Positions 1 through 7,395 of a stretch of DNA of 14,144 nucleotides are shown here, in pieces. A program made the translations under genes and the position numbers. Every line of letters starts with the position of its first letter. Positions within the stretch are counted from its first letter, which is position 1. The notes under the pieces were generated by a model. It saw only the letters and a list, made by a program, of their open reading frames with translations, did not search any database and was not told the origin of the DNA. The stretch spans positions 1 to 14,144 of the forward strand of contig JAIRRO010000048.1 in assembly GCA_031255955.1 (NCBI GenBank), written 5' to 3'. This DNA is from Oscillospiraceae bacterium (GTDB lineage: Bacteria; Bacillota; Clostridia; Oscillospirales; Oscillospiraceae).

Positions 1-543
1 CAGGATGTGCGGGAAATGAGCCTGGAAGCGTTAAACAACGAAATATCTTTCGTTGCTCAGGAGCAGTTTTTGTTCAATATAAGCCTGTTGGAAAACATCC
101 GTCTTGGCAAACCCGGCGCGTCCGACGAGGAAGTCCTGAGCGCGGCGGAAAAAGCTCAGTGCGGTGAATTTTTGGGGCGGCTGGAAAATGGCATCCACAC
201 GCTGGCCGGCGACGGCGGCAAACAGCTGTCCGGCGGCGAGCGGCAACGCGTCAGCCTCGCGCGGGCGATACTCAAGAACGCCCCGGTGATCGTGCTGGAC
301 GAGGCTACGGCTTTCATAGACCCCGAAAACGAAGAAAAGATGAACGACGCGATCGCGGAACTGATCGAAAATAAAACGGTGATTGTCATCGCCCATCGTC
401 TGCGCTCCATCGTGAGCGCGGATAAGATCGTCGTGCTGGATAAGGGGGCTTTGGCGGCGACGGGAACGCACGCGGAGCTGCTGGCGCGCGGCGGACTGTA
501 TAAAGAGATGTGGGACGCACAACGGGAGAAATACAACACATAA
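1..543 (+). CDS. ABC transporter ATP-binding domain, C-terminal part (gene starts before the window)
   Basis: The frame is open from base 1 and ends with TAA at 541-543, so only the last 180 codons are present. What is visible is most of a nucleotide-binding domain: the Q-loop (ISFVAQEQFLF), the ABC signature LSGGERQRVSLARAIL, Walker B plus D-loop (VIVLDEATAFIDPENE) and the H-switch (VIVIAHR). Walker A lies upstream of the window. The C-terminal pattern (HAELLARGGLYKEMW) is that of an exporter-fold half transporter with the permease fused N-terminally. The wording DEATAFIDPENE recalls siderophore- and lipid-type exporter-fold proteins, which often work as heterodimers encoded by two adjacent genes. 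That it is membrane-fused and paired is inference, as the membrane half and any partner are outside the window. The substrate cannot be told. It converges on the esterase remnant at 592-1017. Confidence 0.93.
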   Translation, partial: QDVREMSLEALNNEISFVAQEQFLFNISLLENIRLGKPGASDEEVLSAAEKAQCGEFLGRLENGIHTLAGDGGKQLSGGERQRVSLARAILKNAPVIVLDEATAFIDPENEEKMNDAIAELIENKTVIVIAHRLRSIVSADKIVVLDKGALAATGTHAELLARGGLYKEMWDAQREKYNT

Positions 544-560
544 AACGCTTTGAAATGCGC

Positions 561-578
561 GTGCGGCGGATGCCGCAC
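561..578. terminator. Hairpin between convergent genes, possible weak terminator
   Basis: GTGCGGC (561-567) and GCCGCAC (572-578) form a perfect 7-bp stem around a GGAT loop, 18 bp after the ABC stop codon and 14 bp before the end of the leftward esterase remnant. The place, between two converging reading frames, fits a shared terminator. There is no proper T-run on either side, so it is not a classical intrinsic terminator. Confidence 0.35.
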
Positions 579-591
579 CCCCTCATCCCGA

Positions 592-1017
592 TTATTCCTC
601 CAGCGGGGGCGCGGCGGGGATGACGAACGGCATTTCCTGCATAGGCGGCTTGGGGCAGATGCGCTCCAGCGCAATGCGCAGCCATTCGTTCCAGAACGCG
701 TAGTCGTGCGTGCCGGGACCCTCCCGATACTCGTGCCGTATGCCCAGCTCCTTGAGATAAAAATGAAAATCGCGGTTGGGATACACCAAAAAATCATTGA
801 CGCCGCAGCAGAAAAACAGATCAAAGTCCGGTTCCAGCTCGCCCTTCACGCGCTCGGCTATGTGCTTTGGATTAAACGCATGCTCCGATATTTTCGATAA
901 ATCGCCGAAAATCATTTGAAAATAGCTGCGACCCGTGCCCATTGGACTCGGCGCGTCCGTGCTGCTAACAGCCTCGTCCATAATAAAAGCGGAGCTAAGT
1001 CCGATGATATGTCCGAA
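592..1017 (-). pseudogene. Remnant of a PF00756-like (tributyrin-type) esterase, N-terminal half missing
   Basis: The leftward frame is open from an in-frame TGA at 1018-1020 down to TAA at 592-594. The first ATG is at 981, but the 12 codons before it (FGHIIGLSSAFI) also look like this family, so homology runs back to the stop codon. The remaining part matches the C-terminal half of an alpha/beta-hydrolase esterase. GVNDFLVYPNRDF carries the likely catalytic Asp, and GPGTHDYAFWNEW carries the catalytic His. The N-terminal part with the nucleophile elbow (G-x-S-x-G) and oxyanion hole is absent, and only about 30 AT-rich bases separate the frame from the stop codon of the aldo/keto reductase gene. 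Family members usually have about 250 residues; about 142 are left. I read this as a deletion product without esterase activity. A short expressed protein from the ATG at 981 is not excluded but would lack a nucleophile. Confidence 0.75.
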
Positions 1018-1051
1018 TCAAATATTATTTCGATTAAAATTATTTTGCCGC

Positions 1052-2275
1052 CTATTTTCCGCCCCGATTTAATATCAGACGCGCGGCGGCGGCAAGCGCC
1101 TTTGTACCCGCGCCCTCCAGATTCTTTTGCACAAGTCCGAAGGTTTGCCGAATTTTTATGCCCTGCGGACACTTTTTTTCGCATTGCCCGCAGTCTTGGC
1201 AGCTTTTTGTCCAGTGCGTTTTTTTATCCTTGGTCTGTATGGCGGCGCTCATCGCGTGTGTCGCCCTTGCCACCAGCTTTGAGGACATATGATAGCTGTT
1301 TAGGGCAAGAAATGTCTGTGGGATATTGATTCCGGCGGGACAGGGCATACAGTACGCGCAGCCGGTGCAGCCCACCTGCAGAGACCTCATATACGCCGCG
1401 CGGAAGCCTTCTATCACAGCCAGCTCCTCCGGACTAAGACTGCCCGGCAGAGCCTCAGTCGCCACCCTGATATTCTCATCGATGTTGTCGTCATCGTTCA
1501 TCCCCGACAAAACCACCGTCACCTCGGGATGATTCCACACCCGGCGCAGCGCCCATTCCGCCGGTGTTCTCCGCACCGGGGCGTCGTCATAAATTCTTTG
1601 AGCCTCGGCGGGTAAGCCGTGGGCAAGCGCGCCGCCGCGCAGCGGCTCCATAACGATGATGCCAAGCCCGCGCTCATGCGCGTAGCGCATCCCCTCAAGC
1701 CCCGCTTGCGCGTGCTCGTCCAAAATGTTCATTTGAATCTGCGCAAATTCCCAGTCATAGCCGTCAACTATCCGCTTAAATTCGTCCTTTGAATCGTGGA
1801 AGGAAAAGCCCATATGCCGAACAAGCCCCTCGCGACGGATTCTGTCCATAAATTCTATGATGCCGAGCGAGAGCATTTTGTCCCACGTGGCGCCGTTTAG
1901 GCTGTGCAGCAAATAATAATCGATTTGCTCGACGCGCAGGTTTTTCATCTGGCGGAGAAAGGTTTTTTCGATGCCGTCCCTTGAGCTGAGGGTCATACAG
2001 GGCAGCTTTGTGGCGATATTGACCTTTTCACGATAGCCGTCCCGCAGGACGTGTTCGCCCAAAAAGCTCTCTGACGTGCCCGCGTGATAGGGAAACGCGG
2101 TGTCCAGATAATTCACACCCCCGTCGATAGCCCGCCTGACCTGCGCCGCCGCCCGCTCGTTATCAATCGTCGACAGCATGGACGCCTGCCGCCCCCGCGG
2201 CGTGGGCAACCGCATACACCCGAAGCCCAAGACGGAGAGCCTCTCGTTTGAATTTGGCATAGCTCTGTATTGCAT
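1052..2275 (-). CDS. Aldo/keto reductase with C-terminal 4Fe-4S ferredoxin-like domain (COG1453 type)
   Basis: This is a complete 407-residue protein. Residues about 10-290 form an aldo/keto reductase barrel with all four catalytic positions: Asp58 and Tyr63 (NYLDTAFPYH), Lys90 (IATK) and His124 (YYLLHS). VVLSGMNDDDNIDEN near residue 260 is the usual cofactor-side motif. The C-terminal 105 residues add two cysteine groups, C303/306/309/312 (CTGCAYCMPCP) and C359/362/365/369 (CQDCGQCEKKCP), which should hold two [4Fe-4S] clusters. This arrangement defines the COG1453 group of anaerobes. The substrate is unknown, and cytoplasmic electron transfer between NAD(P)H or ferredoxin and a carbonyl is inference. 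The start at 2275 is supported by a GAGAGGAG site (2286-2293) ten bases upstream and by a strong promoter. It is transcribed away from the MFS gene. As an Fe-S protein it would depend on the suf genes found later in the window. Confidence 0.93.
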   Translation of the reverse strand: MQYRAMPNSNERLSVLGFGCMRLPTPRGRQASMLSTIDNERAAAQVRRAIDGGVNYLDTAFPYHAGTSESFLGEHVLRDGYREKVNIATKLPCMTLSSRDGIEKTFLRQMKNLRVEQIDYYLLHSLNGATWDKMLSLGIIEFMDRIRREGLVRHMGFSFHDSKDEFKRIVDGYDWEFAQIQMNILDEHAQAGLEGMRYAHERGLGIIVMEPLRGGALAHGLPAEAQRIYDDAPVRRTPAEWALRRVWNHPEVTVVLSGMNDDDNIDENIRVATEALPGSLSPEELAVIEGFRAAYMRSLQVGCTGCAYCMPCPAGINIPQTFLALNSYHMSSKLVARATHAMSAAIQTKDKKTHWTKSCQDCGQCEKKCPQGIKIRQTFGLVQKNLEGAGTKALAAAARLILNRGGK

Positions 2276-2301
2276 AATATCATCGCTCCTCTCAGGATAG
2301 A

Positions 2302-2330
2302 TTTATACGCCGAAACAGGGGTGTTGTCAA
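2302..2330 (-). promoter_or_regulatory. Sigma-A-type promoter of the aldo/keto reductase gene
   Basis: On the minus strand TTGACA (2325-2330, a perfect -35) is followed after 17 bases by TATAAA (2302-2307, five of six matches to the -10). Transcription would begin near 2295 and the ATG is at 2275, which leaves a short leader carrying the GAGAGGAG ribosome binding site. A perfect 10-bp palindrome, AACAGCTGTT (2329-2338), touches the upstream edge of the -35 box and could be an operator half, but this is speculative. Confidence 0.75.
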
Positions 2331-2360
2331 CAGCTGTTTTTTACCCGCGATTTATCCCGC

Positions 2361-2389
2361 TTGCGTTTTTGCTACGGTTGTTATAGAAT
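2361..2389 (+). promoter_or_regulatory. Possible promoter of the MFS transporter gene
   Basis: TTGCGT (2361-2366) and TAGAAT (2384-2389) lie 17 bases apart in the gap between the divergent genes. The -10 is good (five of six) and the -35 weak (three of six). Downstream, the leader can fold into a hairpin: ATTC plus GCCGC (2404-2412) pair with GCGGC and GAAT (2418-2422, 2425-2428), with two unpaired Gs. No strong Shine-Dalgarno sequence is seen before the ATG at 2446, so translation may be modest or aided by this structure. Confidence 0.4.
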
Positions 2390-2445
2390 AGCGAAAAATA
2401 CGAATTCGCCGCGGCGCGCGGCGGGAATGGAACTGATTTACTGAT

Positions 2446-3699
2446 ATGCTGAAAAAAGATCCGGGGAAGCTCGCCGCGGCGGCAACAAATAGCACTGCAA
2501 AAAATACTGTTTGGAATCGTGATTTTATCTGCGCGGCACTCGCCAATATGATGCTGTGCCTGGGGCATTTCGCGTCGCACCCGTTCATCGCGTCATACGC
2601 CGAATATCTCGGCGCGGGCATGAGCCTTGCGGGCTTTCTTACGGGGATGTTCTATGGCGTGGCGCTGGCAATGCGTCCGATTTCCGGACCTATGATTACG
2701 CGGCTGGACAAGCGGAAGCTGATGATGGGCGTATTCGGGCTCGGCGCGGTGGCGAATTTGGGGTACGCGCTGTTTCCCTCTGTGCCGCTGTTTATCGCGT
2801 TCAGATTTATCAACGGCGCGCAGTACAGCTTTGTCGGCTCGCTCATTTTAACGCGCATCGGCGACAGTCTGCCGAACGAAAAAATGGCGTCCGGTATGGG
2901 CATTTACGGCATCAGCGGGTCTATCGGAATGTCTATCGCCCCCGCCGTCGGCGGGTGGATGCGCACGCTCGGCGAGACATATTTCGGCGGAAATGAGCTT
3001 GCCGGATACCGCATGCTGTTTTTGTATTCGATGTCGATTATGCTGCTTGCCATGATTCCGTGCGCCCTCAGCTCGCCGGACGCTCCGCGAAAGGACAGCC
3101 CCGTGCTGTCCGATAAATGGTATAAAAATATTTTCGATTCCGGCGCGCTGGGCGTGGCGTCGATTATGCTGTTTTTGATTATGGCATATTCCGTGTACAG
3201 CGCGTTTATCGTCGAATTTGCGGAGGAGCGGTCGATTGTCGGCGCCAGCGCGTTTTTCACCGTTCAGGCGGTCGCGCTGATTATTTTCCGCCCCGTGATG
3301 GGCGCGGTGTCCGATAAATACGGTACGCGCGTCGCCCTGCCGTCGATGGCGCTCTTCGCCGCAAGCTTCATAATCGCCGGAGCGGCGCGGGGGCTGCCCA
3401 TGCTGCTGGTCGGCGCCGTGGTGTCCGCCGCGGGGTATGGCGCGGCGCAGCCTATGGTGCAGGCGATGTCTATGCGCGTGGTGCCGCGTGAGCGGCGCGG
3501 CGTGGCGTCCAATACGCTGTATATCGGTATGGATCTGGGCTTTTTCTTGGGTCCGCTGTTCGGGGGCTTCACGGCGGAGCGCGCGGGCGGCTACGGCACT
3601 ATGTTCTATTTCGCGGTGATTCCCGCCGTGCTGGCTGCCGTGGCGTTTATCGCCGCTCTGCCGGGGTATAAGCGGCTCGCGGCGAAATATAAAGACTAA
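2446..3699 (+). CDS. Major facilitator superfamily (MFS) transporter
   Basis: This is a 417-residue, strongly hydrophobic protein of the usual MFS length, with about twelve predicted membrane segments. The first is around residues 28-50 (FICAALANMMLCLGHF). A charged cytoplasmic loop sits in the middle near residues 205-225 (SPDAPRKDSPVLSDKW), and the second half starts with a segment at GALGVASIMLFLIMAYS. The second-half motif A is clear (GAVSDKYGTRVALP). The equivalent loop in the first half is degenerate (GPMITRLDKRKLMM). The last loops (GVASNTLYIGMDLGFFLGPLFGG) are typical of drug or metabolite efflux members. The substrate cannot be told. ATG 2446 is the first possible start, since an in-frame TGA lies at 2434-2436, but its ribosome binding site is weak. 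The gene converges with the decarboxylase gene and leaves only 5 bp between stop codons. Confidence 0.92.
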   Translation: MLKKDPGKLAAAATNSTAKNTVWNRDFICAALANMMLCLGHFASHPFIASYAEYLGAGMSLAGFLTGMFYGVALAMRPISGPMITRLDKRKLMMGVFGLGAVANLGYALFPSVPLFIAFRFINGAQYSFVGSLILTRIGDSLPNEKMASGMGIYGISGSIGMSIAPAVGGWMRTLGETYFGGNELAGYRMLFLYSMSIMLLAMIPCALSSPDAPRKDSPVLSDKWYKNIFDSGALGVASIMLFLIMAYSVYSAFIVEFAEERSIVGASAFFTVQAVALIIFRPVMGAVSDKYGTRVALPSMALFAASFIIAGAARGLPMLLVGAVVSAAGYGAAQPMVQAMSMRVVPRERRGVASNTLYIGMDLGFFLGPLFGGFTAERAGGYGTMFYFAVIPAVLAAVAFIAALPGYKRLAAKYKD

Positions 3700-3704
3700 A
3701 ATTT

Positions 3705-5135
3705 TTATTCGCGGCGCGCGTATATAAGCGGCAGCTCTCCGTTGTCGCTTTGCAATGCAATTCCGGCGTCACGATACTCCCGCGCCGCGTTTATCGCGTC
3801 GTCGTCGATAATTTCGCCCGGGACAATTATCGGCACGCCCGGCGGGTATGCCCAGATATATTCCAGCGCTGTCATTCCCGCAGAGGCATCTATCGGCGCG
3901 CGCTCCCCGGAGAGCTCGCGAGCGACGGCGACTCCAACGGCGCGGCGCGGTGTATCCCGCCGCGTTTTGATATGCCGCCCTCCGCGCTGTATCGATTTAT
4001 CAATATCCAGCAGCGCGTCCGCGAGCCGCCCCAGCGTTTCCTCCGTATCGAATATCGACGTCATTGCCAGCGCGTAGCCCGGCGCCGCCATTTCAAGCTC
4101 AATTTCATATTTGTCCCGCAGGATATCAGACAGCTCCCGCCCGTTAATCGCCGCGCCATGCGTCGTTATCACGATTTTCCCGGCGTCGCCCTCGCGAGAG
4201 CTGCCCTTGTCCAGCACACCGAGCGCGTTCATTTTCCGCGTTTTTTCGTAAAACACACGCAGCAGCTCACGATATTTCGTGAACAGCTCCGCGCCGCGCG
4301 ATTCAAGCAGCCGCAGGCAGGCGGTTATGGATTCCAGCAGCACATATGACGGGCTGGAGCTTTCAAACACGCGCAGCTCGCGCTCCATATCGCGGGGGTC
4401 GATAAGCCCGCCGGAGACAAGCGCCAGCGCCGTCTGCGTCAGGGCGGGCAGCGTCTTGTGCAGACTTACGATTTCTATATCCGCGCCGAGGCGCGAGGCG
4501 TTTTGCGGGAACGCGTCCTCTGCTTCCGGCATAAATCCAAGGTGCGCCCCGTGCGCCGCATCGACGATAAGCGGCAAGCCGCGCGCGTGGACAAGCTCCG
4601 CTATCGCGGCGATGTCGCTGACCAGCCCCTCATATGTCGGGGAGGTTATAAGCACGCCGCGCGCGTCCGGCACAGCGTCCAGCGTCCGGCGGACGCTGTC
4701 GGGGTGTGTCCCGCCCGATACGCCGCAGGGATAGCCGCGCTCGTCGGCAAGCCCCACAGGCTCCAGCCCGCACAGCTCCGCCGCGTTATACACCGAGCGG
4801 TGCGAGGCGCGCGATATGATAAGGCTCCCGCCGCCCATAGGATTTGCCGATTTTTTTGCCGATTTTGATGCTTTGGTAACGGCGCGCACGGCGGCAAGTA
4901 TCCCGCCAGTCGAGCCGTTTATCATCGGGAAGGCTGCCCCCGCGCCGTATAATCGTGCCGCGAGACGCGCTGTATTCAATAGCTCTCCGCGCATATCGTG
5001 CAAATTATCAGCGCCGTGAATTTCCGTAATATCAAGCGCGAACACACGCTTCAGCTCCGGCGGCAGGGTATTAAAAAATTCGTCCGGTCGGCGCTTATGC
5101 CCCGGCATATGCATGGGCAGCATTTTGTGGCGCAT
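3705..5135 (-). CDS. Orn/Lys/Arg decarboxylase family protein (PLP-dependent, fold type I)
   Basis: This is a 476-residue protein of the short Gram-positive group of basic amino acid decarboxylases. The N-terminal signature MHMPGHKR (residues 8-15) is present, followed by DITEIHGADNLHD, the glycine-rich PLP phosphate-binding region GSTGG (74-78), the PLP-pyridine Asp192 and neighbouring His195 (VDAAHGAHLG), and the Schiff-base lysine Lys227 (SLHKTLPALTQ). The C-terminal domain (IPIIVPGEII near 440-455) matches the family's substrate-binding end. Arginine, lysine or ornithine as substrate cannot be separated by eye, and polyamine synthesis is the usual role. Homologues normally have some 10 more residues before HMPGHK, so the N-terminus is slightly short. 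The ATG lies 3 bp after the kinase stop codon in the same phase (TAA AAA ATG), with no clear Shine-Dalgarno sequence. Expression is thus probably coupled to the kinase gene. Confidence 0.9.
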   Translation of the reverse strand: MRHKMLPMHMPGHKRRPDEFFNTLPPELKRVFALDITEIHGADNLHDMRGELLNTARLAARLYGAGAAFPMINGSTGGILAAVRAVTKASKSAKKSANPMGGGSLIISRASHRSVYNAAELCGLEPVGLADERGYPCGVSGGTHPDSVRRTLDAVPDARGVLITSPTYEGLVSDIAAIAELVHARGLPLIVDAAHGAHLGFMPEAEDAFPQNASRLGADIEIVSLHKTLPALTQTALALVSGGLIDPRDMERELRVFESSSPSYVLLESITACLRLLESRGAELFTKYRELLRVFYEKTRKMNALGVLDKGSSREGDAGKIVITTHGAAINGRELSDILRDKYEIELEMAAPGYALAMTSIFDTEETLGRLADALLDIDKSIQRGGRHIKTRRDTPRRAVGVAVARELSGERAPIDASAGMTALEYIWAYPPGVPIIVPGEIIDDDAINAAREYRDAGIALQSDNGELPLIYARRE

Positions 5136-5138
5136 TTT

Positions 5139-6665
5139 TTATACCGGAGGCTCAGCCTCGCGCTCCGATGTATCTGGGCGCGGCGGATTTTTCGGCGGCG
5201 TGACGCCCTTAATCAGCGCGGAGCGCGGCGAGGGTGCAATGCGCATTGTGAAGGTAAAGCGCGTTACGCCGTCCTTCGAGGCGACATAGATATCCTCATT
5301 GTGCCTGTCGAGTATCGTTTTTACGATGTACAGACCCAGCCCGACGCCTTCGCGATAGGTCCCGCGTGAGCGGTCGGTTTTATGAAAGCGGTCGAATATC
5401 AGCGGCATTTCGCGCGCGGGAATGGTCTCGCCCTCGTCCTCTATGGCTATAAAGGCGCGCTCACCCTGCTTCCATAGGACAACGCGCAGCTCGCTTTGCT
5501 CCCGCGCGAATTTTACGGCGTTGTCCAATAAGTTGTAGACGACCTGCGTAACGGCGTCCTTTTCCCCCAGCACCGAAACGGGTTCCTCCGGCAGCTCGGT
5601 GGATATATCCATTCCCTTTGCCTCCAGCTTCGGCAGCATCCCCGCCAGCGTGACGCGGATAAGCTCCGCGATGTCAAACACCTCCGCCGTAGCCTCTGTG
5701 CCCTCGGCATAACTGAGGCGCGACACATCCATCAATGAGCGCACAAGACGCGACAGCCGCCGCGTTTCAGAGGATATGACGGAGAGGTATTTTGTTTCGC
5801 TCTCCTTTGGGACGGTGCCGTCGAGTATGCCGTCGGCGAAGCCCGCTATCACGGTCATCGGGGTTTTCAGCTCGTGCGATACGTTCGCGATAAGCTCGCG
5901 GCGGCGAGTCTCGCTGCGCTCCATCGCTTCCGCCATCGCGTTAAAGGACAGGGCAAGCTCGCCCAGCTCATCCTCGCGTCCCGACACCTCGGCGCGCGCG
6001 CTGAAGTCCCCGCGCGCAAAGCGGCGCGCGGCGCGTGCCATTTCGTTAATCGCCGCCGCCTGACGCTTTGTTGTAAGAAGTGATATGACGAAGGCGATAC
6101 ACATCACCGCCGAGGACAGCAGCGCAAAATTGGCTGAAAACCGCCGCCACATACCGCTCATTTCGTTAAAGCCTACCGAAACGAACAGGTACCCCTCGAC
6201 ATATGTCCCGGCGTAATCCTCTCCCAGAATAAGCGAGCCGACGGCAAAGCGCCGCTCACCGTATACCTCCGAAAACGCCGCCGCCGAGACCTCACCCCCC
6301 GCAAGCAGCGCGCGCGTTACCTCCTCCGATATTCGCTTGCCGATATGCGGGCAGATAAACTGCTCGTCAGAGCAGGAGACGACGACGCCCTCCGCGTCCG
6401 CGATGATAATATCAAACCCCGACGCGCGTGAGAGCATGGACAGCGCCATGCGCGTCTCCAAATCCGCAATGCCGGAGCCGTAATAACGGTTTTGCGCCGC
6501 AAGATATTTCAACGTTTCGCGCGCCGCGCCCGCCATAGAGTCGCGCCGCGCGGAGGTCAGCGTGCGATAGCTCCACATAGAGAACATACTGCCCAGCACA
6601 AGAAAGGACAGCAGCAGCGTCACCGCCGTTGAAACAAAGTTTTTTACGTAAATCGAGCGTTTCAC
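5139..6665 (-). CDS. Sensor histidine kinase (HAMP, HisKA, HATPase_c)
   Basis: This is a 508-residue membrane kinase. Its parts in order are a first membrane segment at about 12-32, an extracytoplasmic sensing region at about 33-178, a second membrane segment at about 179-198, a HAMP linker at about 199-252, a dimerisation/phosphoacceptor domain with His264 in the H-box NVSHELKTPM, and an ATP-binding domain. The ATP-binding domain has the N-box YNLLDNAVKF (377-386), the G1 box EDEGETIP and the G2 box GVGLGLYIVK (440-449). The last 35 residues, after the ATPase fold, are proline- and charge-rich and look disordered. The start is GTG at 6665, which overlaps the regulator's stop codon (GTGA). 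It surely partners the adjacent response regulator. The signal sensed is unknown; the sensor region resembles double-membrane-spanning kinases with a PAS- or Cache-like periplasmic domain, but I cannot assign it. Confidence 0.94.
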   Translation of the reverse strand: MKRSIYVKNFVSTAVTLLLSFLVLGSMFSMWSYRTLTSARRDSMAGAARETLKYLAAQNRYYGSGIADLETRMALSMLSRASGFDIIIADAEGVVVSCSDEQFICPHIGKRISEEVTRALLAGGEVSAAAFSEVYGERRFAVGSLILGEDYAGTYVEGYLFVSVGFNEMSGMWRRFSANFALLSSAVMCIAFVISLLTTKRQAAAINEMARAARRFARGDFSARAEVSGREDELGELALSFNAMAEAMERSETRRRELIANVSHELKTPMTVIAGFADGILDGTVPKESETKYLSVISSETRRLSRLVRSLMDVSRLSYAEGTEATAEVFDIAELIRVTLAGMLPKLEAKGMDISTELPEEPVSVLGEKDAVTQVVYNLLDNAVKFAREQSELRVVLWKQGERAFIAIEDEGETIPAREMPLIFDRFHKTDRSRGTYREGVGLGLYIVKTILDRHNEDIYVASKDGVTRFTFTMRIAPSPRSALIKGVTPPKNPPRPDTSEREAEPPV

Positions 6666-7354
6666 GATTGGCGCTCGTCAGACTCGAATTTGTATCCCAC
6701 GCTCCACACGGTTTTAAGGCTCCATCGCTCGGAAACGCCCTCCAGCTTTTCGCGCAGACGCTTTATATGCACGTCCACCGTGCGCGAATCCCCGAAATAA
6801 TCAAAGCCCCAAACCTCGTCAAGCAGCTGATTTCTGGTGTAAACCCTGTTCGGAGATGAGGCAAGATGAAACAGCAGTTCCATTTCCTTGGGCGGCGCGT
6901 CCACTTTTTTTCCGTCGATAACCAGTTCATAGGAATCCATATCGATAACCAGCTTGTCAAAGGTGAGTCTGCGCGCCGGTTCCTCGCGCTTCGAGCGGCG
7001 CAGCACGGCGTGAACGCGCGCGATAAGCGCCGGAGCGTCAAACGGCTTTGTTACGTAGTCGTCCGCGCCCAAATCCAAGCCTGTCACCATATCAGGCGTT
7101 TCCGTTTTCGCCGTCAGCATTATAATCGGCGTTTCCGATATGGCGCGGATTTCGCGGCACACGCCCCAGCCGTCCAGCACGGGCAGCATAATGTCCAGCA
7201 GAACGATGTCCGGGCGCACGCGCTCAAACTCCGTGACGCCGAGCGCGCCGTCGGCTGCCACCGTCACCTCAAATCCGTCCTTTTCGAGATACAGTCGCAA
7301 TAGCTCCGCGATGTTCGCGTCGTCCTCTATTATCAGCGCTTTCTTTTCCGGCAT
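6662..7354 (-). CDS. OmpR/PhoB-family response regulator
   Basis: This is a 230-residue two-domain regulator. The receiver domain (1-118) has the acidic pair in IIEDDAN (Glu10, Asp11, Asp12), the phosphoacceptor Asp54 (VLLDIMLP), Thr81 (MLTAK) and Lys103 (DDYVTKPF). The C-terminal winged-helix DNA-binding domain (about 128-226) has the usual LLFHLASSPNRVYTRNQLLDEVWG and SRTVDVHIKRLREKL features. The frame is open further upstream to 7462, but the ATG at 7354 is chosen because it fits the family N-terminus exactly and has a strong ribosome binding site seven bases before it. It shares a 4-bp overlap with the kinase gene. It begins 41 bp after the sufU stop with no terminator in between, so read-through from the suf operon or a promoter inside sufU must drive it. 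Target genes are unknown. Confidence 0.95.
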   Translation of the reverse strand: MPEKKALIIEDDANIAELLRLYLEKDGFEVTVAADGALGVTEFERVRPDIVLLDIMLPVLDGWGVCREIRAISETPIIMLTAKTETPDMVTGLDLGADDYVTKPFDAPALIARVHAVLRRSKREEPARRLTFDKLVIDMDSYELVIDGKKVDAPPKEMELLFHLASSPNRVYTRNQLLDEVWGFDYFGDSRTVDVHIKRLREKLEGVSERWSLKTVWSVGYKFESDERQS

Positions 7355-7361
7355 TGTCTTG

Positions 7362-7368
7362 TCCTCCC
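7362..7368 (-). promoter_or_regulatory. Ribosome binding site fixing the response-regulator start
   Basis: GGGAGGA on the minus strand, seven bases before the ATG at 7354, decides this start against the longer open frame that reaches 7462. Confidence 0.85.
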
Positions 7369-7395
7369 GTGTGTTTTTTGAATATTGCGCGGTGG

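Noticed and set aside
156..824. Leftward 222-residue open frame crossing the ABC gene end and the esterase remnant
   Set aside because: It is Arg/Ser-rich low-quality translation antisense to the ABC signature and Walker B codons, so it is a shadow.
3697..3707. Terminator between the convergent MFS and decarboxylase genes
   Set aside because: Only 5 bp lie between the stop codons. There is an A/T run but no stem that I can draw there.
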